The notes under the pieces: model-generated
Databases searched by the model: none
What the model was told of the DNA's origin: nothing
Seen by the model: only the letters and a program-made list of their open reading frames with translations
Program-made: the position numbers and the translations under genes
In this document: positions 38,047 to 47,370 of the stretch, one piece after another
Position numbering within the stretch: position 1 is the stretch's first letter
Layout of the letters: each line of letters begins with the position of its first letter
DNA from: Chloroflexota bacterium
GTDB taxonomy: Bacteria; Chloroflexota; UBA6077; FW602-bin22; JACPRP01
Assembly (NCBI GenBank): GCA_023480885.1
Contig: JAMCWX010000011.1
Span: forward strand, 1 to 64,000
Direction of reading: 5' to 3'
DNA: 64,000 bases

Positions 38047-38571
38047 GTGCCCACCTTGATTCTCTTCGGACTAATGCTAGTCGTTATGCTAATGCGCACC
38101 TTCCTCCCCGTCGGAGCGAAGGCGAAAGGACAGCGTTTATGGGATACGAAGCTGTCCTTCAGGGAGCGGCTGCTCTTGCAGAGAACGAACATTTATGCCG
38201 TTGGCTTCGTACTTCTCATCGCCACGCTCTTCGGCGCTCTACCTCAGACGTGGGAGATTCTGATCGTATTGGCAGTGTTCGCAGTCCTCCTCATACCCGT
38301 CCGTTACGTCGTGACATCGGAGGGCGTGGCGATGAATAACGTGGTGTTCCGCCCGTGGGGTGACTTCACAGGGATAGAGGTGACGCGCCGACGCATTCGG
38401 CTAGTCGGCAAGCCCGGCCTGCGTCCCTTTGACATGGCCCTTCTAGATGGCCACCAGAAAGAGGTTTCGGATGTCCTGCGTAGGTTCGTAGCCGAACATA
38501 GATTACAGAAGGGGGGAAGCCTCGTGAGGAAGGGCTCGCCAGAGGGGCCTGTGCGTATCGTGACTCGCTAA
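38047..38571 (+). CDS. hypothetical membrane protein (two predicted TM segments, PH-like C-term)
   Basis: LILFGLMLVVMLMRTFLP and YAVGFVLLIATLFGALPQTWEILIVLAVFAVLLIPVRYVV. Confidence 0.6.
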   Translation: MPTLILFGLMLVVMLMRTFLPVGAKAKGQRLWDTKLSFRERLLLQRTNIYAVGFVLLIATLFGALPQTWEILIVLAVFAVLLIPVRYVVTSEGVAMNNVVFRPWGDFTGIEVTRRRIRLVGKPGLRPFDMALLDGHQKEVSDVLRRFVAEHRLQKGGSLVRKGSPEGPVRIVTR

Positions 38572-38603
38572 TGACCATTGATAATCGAAGGAGGGTAAAT
38601 GCA

Positions 38604-40283
38604 ATGAAAGGTATATTTCGTTTGCTCCCGAGTGGGAGGATCGCGCTACTTGTATTATCGGTGCTGCTCATCGCCCTTGCCCTGAACGTCGGCGTGGTTG
38701 CCGCCGACGGGCCTGCCGGTTCAAGCGAGCCACCTGTGGCGGATCCGTCCGGTTTGACTACTGGCAGCGGCGCTGACGTTGTGGGGATAGCGCCAGGGAC
38801 AATTACCAAGGACGATTACAGCCAGGCGGTCCAGGCGGAGCCGTTTGCGGCCAAGCTGGCTGATCTGGTCAATCAGAACCGCTTGGGGATCAACTTCGTG
38901 TGGGTGCTCATCTGCGGGTATCTGGTTATGATCATGCAGGTGGGATTCGCTCTGGTGGAGACGGGCTTCTGCCGAGCCAAGAACGCCATGCACGTCATGC
39001 TCATGAACTTTATGGTTTACGGGTTGGGCATGCTGGGCTACTTTGTCGCAGGATTCGCCTTCCAGTTTGGTGGCATTGGCAGGGTAGGGGTTCCCAACCT
39101 GGGCGGCTTGGGCGTCCTCAATCAAGAGTGGACGATCAACCTGGCCGGGACCGACTGGGGCTTGCTTGGACACTCAGGGTTCTTCCTGGCTGGAAGTGGC
39201 TATGACGTTGCTGTGGCTGTGATGTTTCTGTTCCAGATGATGTTCATGGACACGACGGCCACCATCCCCACCGGCGCCATGGCTGAGCGCTGGAAGTGGA
39301 CCGCCTTCGTGGTCTACGGGTTCTTTGTCTCCGCCATTATTTACCCCGTATTCGGTAACTGGGCGTGGGGTGGCGGGTGGCTTTCCCAGCTCGGGTCAAT
39401 CGGTCTCGGCGCGGGCTATCTCGACTTCGCGGGCAGCGGCGTCGTGCACGCAGTGGGCGGCTGGACGGCGCTGGCAGGAGCAATAGTGTTGGGTGCCCGA
39501 ATTGGGAAATACAATAAGGACGGAAGCAGCAACGCCATCCCTGGCCACAATATCGTCCTGGCAACCGCGGGAACCTTTATCCTGGCATTCGGCTGGTTCG
39601 GGTTCAACCCCGGGAGTACCTTGGGTGCCTCAGGCATGGGGAATCTGCGCATCGGGATCGTGGCGGTCTCCACGATGCTGGCGGGAGCCAGTGGCGCTCT
39701 GATGGCAATGATCTACACTTGGGCCACGTCCAAGAAGCCCGATCCGGGCATGTGCCTCAACGGCCTGCTGGCCGGCCTGGTGGCGATCACGGCCCCGAGT
39801 GGTTTCGTTAGCCCCTACTTTGCGGTGGTCATCGGCGCTATCGCCGGTGTCTTGGTAGTGGTAGGCGCGGCCGTCATCGATCGGGTTCTACACGTGGACG
39901 ACCCGGTGGGCGCCATTGCGGTTCACGGCGTGAACGGGGCCTGGGGCCAATTGGCGCTGGGTCTCTTTGCCGATGGCACAATGAATTACAATGGCCTGAC
40001 CGCCAGGGGCCTCTTCTTCGGCGATGCCGGGCAGTTGGGGGCTCAGGTGGTTGGTACGGTGGTGGCGTTCGTCTGGGCATTCGGTGTCTCCTGGGTCTTC
40101 TTCAAAGCGGTGGATGCAGTCATCGGCATGCGGGTTGCTCCCGAGGTGGAACTTGCCGGTCTGGACCTGCCTGAGTTGGGCCTGCCTGGGTATTCGTCTG
40201 ACGCTGAGCCCTACAGAATGCCGCTGCCTCTTCCTGTGGCCGGGCACCCCCATCCAGTGGCCAAGCCGACTGGCGCCAACTAG
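38604..40283 (+). CDS. amt: ammonium transporter with N-terminal signal and extension
   Basis: FALVETGFCRAKNAMHVMLMNFM...DFAGSGVVHAVGGWTALAGAIVLG...AVHGVNGAWGQLALGLF; GGAGGG RBS. Confidence 0.93.
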   Translation: MKGIFRLLPSGRIALLVLSVLLIALALNVGVVAADGPAGSSEPPVADPSGLTTGSGADVVGIAPGTITKDDYSQAVQAEPFAAKLADLVNQNRLGINFVWVLICGYLVMIMQVGFALVETGFCRAKNAMHVMLMNFMVYGLGMLGYFVAGFAFQFGGIGRVGVPNLGGLGVLNQEWTINLAGTDWGLLGHSGFFLAGSGYDVAVAVMFLFQMMFMDTTATIPTGAMAERWKWTAFVVYGFFVSAIIYPVFGNWAWGGGWLSQLGSIGLGAGYLDFAGSGVVHAVGGWTALAGAIVLGARIGKYNKDGSSNAIPGHNIVLATAGTFILAFGWFGFNPGSTLGASGMGNLRIGIVAVSTMLAGASGALMAMIYTWATSKKPDPGMCLNGLLAGLVAITAPSGFVSPYFAVVIGAIAGVLVVVGAAVIDRVLHVDDPVGAIAVHGVNGAWGQLALGLFADGTMNYNGLTARGLFFGDAGQLGAQVVGTVVAFVWAFGVSWVFFKAVDAVIGMRVAPEVELAGLDLPELGLPGYSSDAEPYRMPLPLPVAGHPHPVAKPTGAN

Positions 40284-40439
40284 GTGGTTATGCAGTATCT
40301 TCGCAGTGCAGCCGTTCGGTAGACGCATTGCCTGTGCCTGATACGATCGAGGCAGTCCTGATAGCGACGACATGCTAGCGTTCGTTACGCTGGGTCACTC
40401 AGGGTGTGAGTTAGTAGCGTTGAGTAAAGGAGAAGTGGC

Positions 40440-40778
40440 GTGAAGAAGATAGAGGCGATTATTCGGCCGGAAAAGCTTGGCGTTGTGCGGAAGGCCCTCG
40501 AGGAAGTGGGGTATGCCGGCCTGACGATCAGCGACGTTCGGGGGCACGGCGCACAAAGGGGGATCAAGGAGCATTTCCGGGGCACGGAGTTTATCGTGGA
40601 TATTCTGCCGAAGGTCAAGGTCGAGCTGGTTGTGCCCGATTCCATGTCGGCGCGAGTTGTAAAAGAGATATGCGACGCTGCGCGCACGGGCGCAATCGGG
40701 GACGGAAGGGTGTTTGTGTCCACTGTGGACGAGGCCATCCGCATCCGCACGGGGGAGAGCGGCGATGCTACGCTCTAG
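40440..40778 (+). CDS. glnK: PII signal transduction protein (GlnB/GlnK family)
   Basis: MKKIEAIIRPEKLGVVRKALEEVGYAGLTISDVRGHGAQ...FIVDILPKVKVELVVPD...GAIGDGRVFVSTVDEAIRIRTGE. Confidence 0.95.
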   Translation: MKKIEAIIRPEKLGVVRKALEEVGYAGLTISDVRGHGAQRGIKEHFRGTEFIVDILPKVKVELVVPDSMSARVVKEICDAARTGAIGDGRVFVSTVDEAIRIRTGESGDATL

Positions 40779-41042
40779 CCCGTGCGGCTTCACTGCCAGT
40801 ACGGTCCTAACTAGCACGAGGGCATGTATGCAAATTGGGATTCTTGCCTGTCCTATCTGGGTTGGCACGCATGCTTCATCGCTTAGTGCACTTGGCACAA
40901 GTGTTCCGCCCGATAATTCGTTTACGGTATCTTATGTCTTCCGCACAAGTGTTCCACTGCAAAGTTCGTCTAAGCCAACGTTGTGTCTCTTCACAGTCTC
41001 CCGCTAGACTTACTCGTGACAAATGTGAAAGTGGGGGACTGA

Positions 41043-42323
41043 ATGAGCATCGATCCTGTATCCGCGTCGCAAATAGTTTCAAGCGCCGCCGCTGCGGAGG
41101 TTAACACTGGCGATACTGCCTGGGTGCTGGCTTCGGCGGCGCTGGTCATGCTGATGACCCCTGCGCTGGCCTTCTTCTATGGGGGCATGGTCAGGCAGAA
41201 GAACGTGCTGGCGACCATAATGCAGAGCTTCGTCATCGTGGCCTTGATCAGCGTGCAGTGGGTTTTGTGGGGCTACAGCCTGGCGTTCGGGCCTGACGTC
41301 AAAGGTCTGATCGGCAACCTGGACTGGCTGGGCTTGAACGGGGTTGGTCTGGCGCCGAATGCCGACTACGCGGCGACGATTCCACACCAGGCTTTCATGA
41401 TCTTTCAGGGGATGTTCGCGGTGATCACGCCGGCGTTGATCACAGGGGCATTCGCGGAGAGGATGAAGTTCAAGAGTTTCCTGATATTCGTGTTGTTGTG
41501 GGCGACGATTGTGTACGATCCCATTGCTCACTGGGTCTGGGGCCAGGGCGGATGGCTAAAAGCGATGGGCGCTCTGGATTTCGCCGGGGGCACGGTAGTT
41601 CACATCAGCTCTGGGTTCGCGGCGCTGGCGGCAGCGCTGATAATGAAGAAGCGAATCGGGCTCGATGAAGAGACGATTGAGCCGCACGATTCCACAATGG
41701 TCGTGCTGGGCGCCGCGTTTCTGTGGTTTGGTTGGTTTGGCTTCAACGCGGGCAGCGCCTTGACGTCTGGATCGCTGGCGACAAGCGCCTTCGTCGTCAC
41801 GAACACAGCGGCAGCGACAGCGGCTCTGGCGTGGATGACGATGAGTTGGTGGATGGGCGGGAAGCCGAGCGTGATCGGCACGGCCTGCGGCGCCGTGGCG
41901 GGCCTGGTCGCGATCACTCCAGGTTCAGGCTTCGTCACGCCGATGGCAGCTGTGATCATCGGTCTGGGCGCCGGCGTCTTCTGTTACCTTGCCTGCCACA
42001 TCAAGGCGCGGAGCAATTTCGTCGACGACTCGCTAGACGTGATGGGCGTGCACGGCGTGGGAGGAGTGTGGGGCGCCTTGGCGACCGGGCTTTTCGCTAC
42101 TGTTGCCGTCAACTCGGCCGGCGCCAACGGTCTGTTTTACGGCAACCCTGAGCAAATAACCGCCCAGTTGATAGCGGTCGCCGCCTCTGCGACGTATTCA
42201 TTCGTGGTCACAGTTGGAATCTTGAAGGCAATCGACGTGGTGTTCGGCCTGCGCGTTGCGCCGCATGAGGAAGTCCACGGACTGGACATCACGCAGCACG
42301 GCGAACCTGCCTACTCTATTTAG
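41043..42323 (+). CDS. amt: ammonium transporter
   Basis: PALAFFYGGMVRQKNVLATIMQSF...DFAGGTVVHISSGFAALAAALIM...VHGVGGVWGALATGLF. Confidence 0.95.
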   Translation: MSIDPVSASQIVSSAAAAEVNTGDTAWVLASAALVMLMTPALAFFYGGMVRQKNVLATIMQSFVIVALISVQWVLWGYSLAFGPDVKGLIGNLDWLGLNGVGLAPNADYAATIPHQAFMIFQGMFAVITPALITGAFAERMKFKSFLIFVLLWATIVYDPIAHWVWGQGGWLKAMGALDFAGGTVVHISSGFAALAAALIMKKRIGLDEETIEPHDSTMVVLGAAFLWFGWFGFNAGSALTSGSLATSAFVVTNTAAATAALAWMTMSWWMGGKPSVIGTACGAVAGLVAITPGSGFVTPMAAVIIGLGAGVFCYLACHIKARSNFVDDSLDVMGVHGVGGVWGALATGLFATVAVNSAGANGLFYGNPEQITAQLIAVAASATYSFVVTVGILKAIDVVFGLRVAPHEEVHGLDITQHGEPAYSI

Positions 42324-42344
42324 TATCTTGGGGGAAACGTTTCA

Positions 42345-42440
42345 ATGGAGACGGTAATAGCGCTCGTGTCGTTCATAGGACTTGTCGCGATCTGGGTAGT
42401 GTTGCCGCTGAGATCGTCGTCAGAGGATGTGATTTCCTAG
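42345..42440 (+). CDS. 31-aa single-TM peptide METVIALVSFIGLVAIWVVLPLRSSSEDVIS
   Basis: Read by eye 22 nt after the amt stop; GGGGGAAA upstream of the ATG; below the ORF-track cutoff. Confidence 0.5.
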   Translation: METVIALVSFIGLVAIWVVLPLRSSSEDVIS

Positions 42441-42491
42441 AACGTGTCAGAGGCGTTGGACGTCTGATACCGATCACAGCAGACACGCTGC

Positions 42492-42533
42492 GGTAGGGGC
42501 AAAGCGTTCGCGAATGAGAATGCTTCGCCCCTG
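42492..42533. repeat. imperfect palindromic repeat GTAGGGGCAAAGC...GCTTCGCCCCT
   Basis: GGGGC/GCCCC arms around AAAGCG...TGCTTC. Confidence 0.5.
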
Positions 42534-42557
42534 GTCGTCCAAGCGTGTACGTCCAGA

Positions 42558-44225
42558 CTATGGACGAGTGATCGACGTTGCGTGGAGCGTGTCGCCAATG
42601 CGCAAGGCGAGCTGAATGGCCAGACGCGTCTCCGGATCCTCCAGGTCGAGCCCTGAGATCTCTCTGACACGGTGCAGGCGGTAGAGGAGCGTGTTGCGAT
42701 GCAGGTGGAGCTTCTGGGCCGCGTCCGTCAGGCTCCCGCAGGCAGCGAAATAGGCTTGCAGGGTCTTCACGAGCTCAGCCCCGTTCCTCTGATCGTATTC
42801 CAGGAGCTTACCAAGGACTTCATCGTAAAAGGTGTGCAGGTCCGGCGTGCCGTGCAGGTTGAAGAGCAGCCGGTAAATGCCCAGATCACCAAAATAACTC
42901 AGACAACCCTCGCCAAATAGCTGCAATCCCATTCCCAGAGACTGCCTCGCCTCCTGGTAGGCAGTCTTGATGCCTTCGAGATCGGGGTGCACTCGTCCGA
43001 CGCCGACGGCTATATTCAGGTACTTGAGATGCGCCGTAAGTCGACTTCTGATGCCCTCGACAAGCTTCTTGAGTTGCACAGGCTCCACGTTTTCCCCGAC
43101 TGGAACCAGCAAGATCAGCGTGTTGTCTCTTACTCTGAACAGATAACTCTGATCGAGCCTGGAAGCTTCCAGCTCGATCATGCTGGAAAGCTGCTTGTGT
43201 TGCTCGCTTGATTCCCAGCCAGGCAGCTTCTTGCGTTTGTCGCGCGTGTCGAAGGCGAGCACGGCGTATGGGGGATTCAGCGCATAGCCCAGTCGCTTGC
43301 CGCGAGCGATCATAGATGCAGCATTCGGGAAACTGCCCGTCAGCAGGTCCTCGATGAAGTCACTTTGCAGGCGATCTTGCGCGTCGAGAACGGCTCTGTC
43401 TCTCGCTATCTCGATAGCACAGGCCGCCGCCGCGTTGGTGATGGCCAGTTTGTCGGCCTCAGTTAAGCCTTCCCTGGTCCCCAGTATCGATAGGAAGCCC
43501 CACACTCGCTCTTTGGTTGAGATAGGGGCGACAAGGCGCTTGAACCCGTTACTGGTGAGATGGAACTCACTGAACGGGGGCTCGGAGGAACCAGGAGAGA
43601 TGTTCTTGGCCCACTCCAGGAGGTCTTCTCGGCCGGCTTCCAGCAATCTGCTGCCCTGGCCAGTGTCCACCGAGTCGTTAATTCCAGGCACGAACAGCTC
43701 CAGACGCAAGTCTTCGCCTTCCATGGCAACGGCCTTGCCAGTGATGCTGGACAGTTTTCTAAGGATAGCGGGGACACCCTTGCCCTCGATGGCGAGCTCT
43801 GTTAGCTGGGTGAATATCTCCTGGCTGCGCTGGTACAACGCCGCCCTCTGCTCGATGATCAGCCTGGTAACTGCTTGCTCCACCTCGTACAGGTTCGTGC
43901 TTTCTGGGAGGATGAGCAGCGGGATGTGGGTCTCGTCAGCTAGCGCAGCGGCCTCGCGACTCGCCTCTCCTAGCGCGGCCACGCCTACGACGCCTTTTTC
44001 GGTCAACCGTCGTATCAACTCGGTAAGCGTGAGGCGCTCGTCGAGCATCTTCATCGAACTAGTGGAAAGAAGGGCAAGCTCGCCTCCCTTGAATCCGCCG
44101 AAGCCCGGCGGTCGAGGGAGCATACGCGCCACCCACGTGACTTTGTGCCAGAGGCCGTCTGCGCCTCCAGCCAACCCTGTCCCCTCTGGTAATGCAGTTT
44201 TCCAGATATCTTCGACAGTTAACAT
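42558..44225 (-). CDS. PucR/CdaR-family transcriptional regulator
   Basis: C-term HTH AYFAACGSLTDAAQKLHLHRNTLLYRLHRVREISGLDLEDPETRLAIQLALRI; N-term PucR-like domain. Confidence 0.88.
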   Translation of the reverse strand: MLTVEDIWKTALPEGTGLAGGADGLWHKVTWVARMLPRPPGFGGFKGGELALLSTSSMKMLDERLTLTELIRRLTEKGVVGVAALGEASREAAALADETHIPLLILPESTNLYEVEQAVTRLIIEQRAALYQRSQEIFTQLTELAIEGKGVPAILRKLSSITGKAVAMEGEDLRLELFVPGINDSVDTGQGSRLLEAGREDLLEWAKNISPGSSEPPFSEFHLTSNGFKRLVAPISTKERVWGFLSILGTREGLTEADKLAITNAAAACAIEIARDRAVLDAQDRLQSDFIEDLLTGSFPNAASMIARGKRLGYALNPPYAVLAFDTRDKRKKLPGWESSEQHKQLSSMIELEASRLDQSYLFRVRDNTLILLVPVGENVEPVQLKKLVEGIRSRLTAHLKYLNIAVGVGRVHPDLEGIKTAYQEARQSLGMGLQLFGEGCLSYFGDLGIYRLLFNLHGTPDLHTFYDEVLGKLLEYDQRNGAELVKTLQAYFAACGSLTDAAQKLHLHRNTLLYRLHRVREISGLDLEDPETRLAIQLALRIGDTLHATSITRP

Positions 44226-44467
44226 CTTTGTACGAATTTACCAAATATCTTCAGACAAGGCAAATGATATCACCGCCGCATGACTTTGTCGATGTGTAAA
44301 CTGCTAAAACAAGCGCGTCTGGGTTGTGCAGGATGCACAATGCACGCTTACTTCTTGCCTTGCTCATGGTTATGAGGAGAGAGCGCTTTCTCTGCCCTCA
44401 CGAGACGCGCGGCTCTTCTTCAGGGCTCAATGCTCCCACACGTTTTCCGTCTGCGCCAGACACGTGC

Positions 44468-45502
44468 CTATCGTCTCGCATATCTCGTGGCCAGCTCGAA
44501 GTAGCTGCGCGCGGCCTCCTGGCTCCGCCGCTTCTCGACTTCCGGTATCTCTGGCTCGTCCAGCTTGAAGCTCTCCACCTTACCCCTCACGTATGCTCGG
44601 TATATCTTGTAGAAATCCAGGACCTCACGCGCTCTCGCGTCCCCGGAGGCGGCGATGTGGGCCTCGAAGAAGCTGCTGGAGAGATCGAGTCGCCCTACTC
44701 TATCCAGGTCCATGGCCAGGAAGGCGATGTCGGAGACGACGTCTCCGCAGCGTAGCCGCTCGTTGAACTCGACGCAGTCGAAGATGCAGAGCCCGTCTAC
44801 GAAGCAGACGTTCTCCGCGCGCAGGTCGCCGTGTCCGTCCCTGACGAATCCCTGGGCGATGCGCTGCTGGAACAACGCGTAATGTTTGCGGAGGAATTCG
44901 TCGGTGTAGTTTCTTATTGAGCGGAACTGATCGGCGTCGATGGTGCGCCCGACGTATGGTGCCGTCTGGGCGAAGTTCTCATCGGTGTTGGTGGCGATCC
45001 ATCGTGGCTCGCCGTACTGCTCGACGTCAGGGCCAGTGCGGGCGTGGCGGTAAAATTCTGCCAGCTTGTTCGCCACGCGCTCGACCATAGCCAGGGATAC
45101 TTTGTTGGCCGCGAGAAGCCTGTCCATGATTCGGTCTTCAGGAAGCTGCACCATCTTCACCGCATAGTCCACCAGCCTACCGCCGCTTCCTATCCAGACG
45201 CGGCCGTCGCCCTCGCGCACTTCGACGACGCCGAGGTAGATTTCACGGCATAGCCGGCTGTTCAGGCGCACTTCTTCGTGGCAGAAGTGCTGCCGCTTTG
45301 CCAGCGTGCTGTAGTCCAAGAAGCCGAAATTCACCGCTTTCTTGACCTTGTAGGCGTACTGCCCGGTCAGGAAAACGTAGGAGATGTGAGTCTGGCGCAG
45401 CTCCACGTGCGTCGTGGGCTGCGGATAGGCGCTGGGATCTAATAATGCCTTGACGAACGCCGGAAGCCTGGCCTCGCCGCCGAAATAGATGCTGGTCGGC
45501 AT
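44468..45502 (-). CDS. aminoglycoside phosphotransferase-like protein (COG2187 type)
   Basis: VELRQTHISYVFLTGQYAYKVKKAVNFGFLDYSTLAKRQHFCHEEVRLN...GHGDLRAENVCFVDGLCIFDCVEFN. Confidence 0.8.
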   Translation of the reverse strand: MPTSIYFGGEARLPAFVKALLDPSAYPQPTTHVELRQTHISYVFLTGQYAYKVKKAVNFGFLDYSTLAKRQHFCHEEVRLNSRLCREIYLGVVEVREGDGRVWIGSGGRLVDYAVKMVQLPEDRIMDRLLAANKVSLAMVERVANKLAEFYRHARTGPDVEQYGEPRWIATNTDENFAQTAPYVGRTIDADQFRSIRNYTDEFLRKHYALFQQRIAQGFVRDGHGDLRAENVCFVDGLCIFDCVEFNERLRCGDVVSDIAFLAMDLDRVGRLDLSSSFFEAHIAASGDARAREVLDFYKIYRAYVRGKVESFKLDEPEIPEVEKRRSQEAARSYFELATRYARR

Positions 45503-45550
45503 TTCTTCTCACCCAGTTTCGCAGAGGCAAGAACGATGCCAATGCCTGCA

Positions 45551-45584
45551 AGGCCGACGCGGTTTCCGGAAACCGCGTCGGTCT
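45551..45584. repeat. 28-bp perfect palindrome CCGACGCGGTTTCC|GGAAACCGCGTCGG, extended to 34 nt with one wobble
   Basis: Self-complementary by inspection. Confidence 0.9.
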
Positions 45585-45608
45585 ACGCCGTCAAGATAGG
45601 TGCAAATA

Positions 45609-45618
45609 CCTGTGTTAT
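45609..45618 (+). promoter_or_regulatory. extended -10 element TGTTATAAT preceded by inverted repeat AGGTgcaaatACCT
   Basis: Sequence ATAGGTGCAAATACCTGTGTTATAATTACC. Confidence 0.5.
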
Positions 45619-45624
45619 AATTAC

Positions 45625-45804
45625 CATGTACTTAGATAGTATCGTTCCGCTCCATCCATATGGCCTACGCCGTGGTGGCAGGGACTCAAGGCCGGTTGGT
45701 GGTGTGATTCGTGAAGAGGCAGTGGTGTCTGGCATTCTGTAGATGCTGAGCAAGCATCGTCGAATATCTCGGGAGCCGACCATCCATGGATGGTCGGCTT
45801 TTTT
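45625..45804 (+). ncRNA. candidate leader RNA / attenuator (about 180 nt) between promoter-like element and terminator
   Basis: Promoter-like box at 45609, hairpin GATGCTgagcaAGCATC, strong terminator at 45775-45804, then RBS and CDS. Confidence 0.45.
45775..45804 (+). terminator. rho-independent terminator GCCGACCATCCATGGATGGTCGGCTTTTTT
   Basis: Perfect 11-bp stem followed by six T. Confidence 0.92.
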
Positions 45805-45833
45805 GTGCGAAAGCAGGGAAAGGAGACCTTGAC

Positions 45834-47370
45834 GTGAAAAAGCTAATCGTGGGCCTGGCTGCCCTGACAACACTTGCTGTTGTGATATTGTTCACAAGCC
45901 TTTCGAGCGCGGAGGTGGCACAAGCTGAACCAGGAAAGCCGAAGGAACCAGTGCCGACGTACTCGCCCCAGGCGCAGGGCTCGCCTATCGAAAAGAGAAC
46001 GGACAAATCGACCAGCCTGCCCCAGATGCCCGCTTCTTTGCATGCCTCTGGCAAGGAAGCGCAGGGTGGGCTCGAAGTTGTGGGTATGCACTTCCTGCTT
46101 GCCAACCCCAAATACCCGAATGTCACGCTCCAGAGCACCCAGCCCATCTCGCTGTTTTTGGTACCTTCAGGGGAAATGGTGGCGATCCAATTCGCATCAG
46201 CCAGTGGTGCCGTTCAAACAGAGGTCACCATCGCCGGCCTCGCGTCCAACACCACTTACCACAAATACGAGGACAGCTATCACAATCACGTGGCTTTCAC
46301 CACCGACGCCGCGGGGGAGTTCAGGTTTGTCCAGGACCTGTCGAGGCCCCACTTCGTCTTCATCCAGCAACGGTCTTCCACCATTTTCCTCGGCAATTCC
46401 GGCTGGAGCAGCCCCGTCGGCATCTGGTATCCCATCACCAGGACGGGGGTTCTGACGCAGGACATAGGTGAGACGCTGCAAATAGATAGCCCCAACATCA
46501 CCCTGGATGGCAGTGGACACACTATAGCGGGAAGTGGCACTGGCTACGGCGTATATAGTGGAACACGCGAGACTCGCGCATCGAGAACGTCCTTGCATCG
46601 GGAAACTACGAGGGAATCGCCGTTTTGTCTTCCAACAACAATACCCTTGCCAGTAGCGCCGTGATCTCGAACGCGTATGGGATATTCCTCGACTCTGCTG
46701 CGGGCAATACCATCATTGGCAACACGGCCAATTCTAGCCCTAACGTTGGAATCCTGCTCCAGTCCGCTCCCACCAGCACCATCGCGAGCAACACCACCAA
46801 CTCAAACCACTGGGGAGTGGTCCTGGATACTTCGGGCAGCAGCGCGGTCAGACCTTCAACCTGCCGAAGCCGGTGGGGGGCAACTTCTGGAGCAACTGGA
46901 CCTCTCCCGACAGTAAGAATCAGGGCTTTGTCGATTTCCCGTACGTTTTCACCGGGGGACAGGATAATCTGCCGTGGGTGAAGGAGAACGCTTGGATCGG
47001 ATGGTACGGCGAATACTTCGCCAATATGTCGCTGTCAGGCTCTCCCGTCCTCACGCGCACCGACACCAGCATCGACTTCGACTGGGGAACTGGCTCGCCC
47101 TCGGTCTTAGTGCCTGCACAGGAGTTCTCCGTCAGGTGGACGCGAATGCTGACCTTTACGGAAGGGATGTATCGGTTCCACACGACAGGCGACGACGGCA
47201 TCAGGCTGTGGGGAGATGGCGTCCTGGCGATCGACGATTGGTCGAATCATTCGGCCAGAGAGGATACGGCAGATGTGTTCATGACTGCGGGGCAGCATAA
47301 CCTCAAGGTCGAATACTTCGAGTGGATCGTCTACGCCGTGGCCAAGGCGTGGTGGGAGGTGGCTAACTAA
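45834..47370 (+). pseudogene. secreted NosD-like beta-helix + PA14 domain protein gene, interrupted by two frame changes
   Basis: Frame 1 signal peptide through IDSPNITLDGSGHTIAGSGTGYGVYSG; frame 2 RIENVLASGNYEGIAVLSSNNNTLASSAVISNAYGIFLDSAAGNTIIGN; frame 3 QTFNLPKPVGGNFWSNWTSPDSKNQ...PA14 (WYGEYFANMSLSGSPVLTRTDTSIDFDWG...HTTGDDGIRLW). Confidence 0.75.

Noticed and set aside
43297-44283. 328-aa plus-strand ORF opposite the PucR-type regulator
   Set aside because: Ser/Arg/Pro-rich shadow ORF; the minus-strand frame has clear HTH and PucR features.
45536-45742. 68-aa plus-strand ORF spanning the palindrome and leader
   Set aside because: Translation is low-quality and covers structured non-coding elements (palindrome, promoter-like box).
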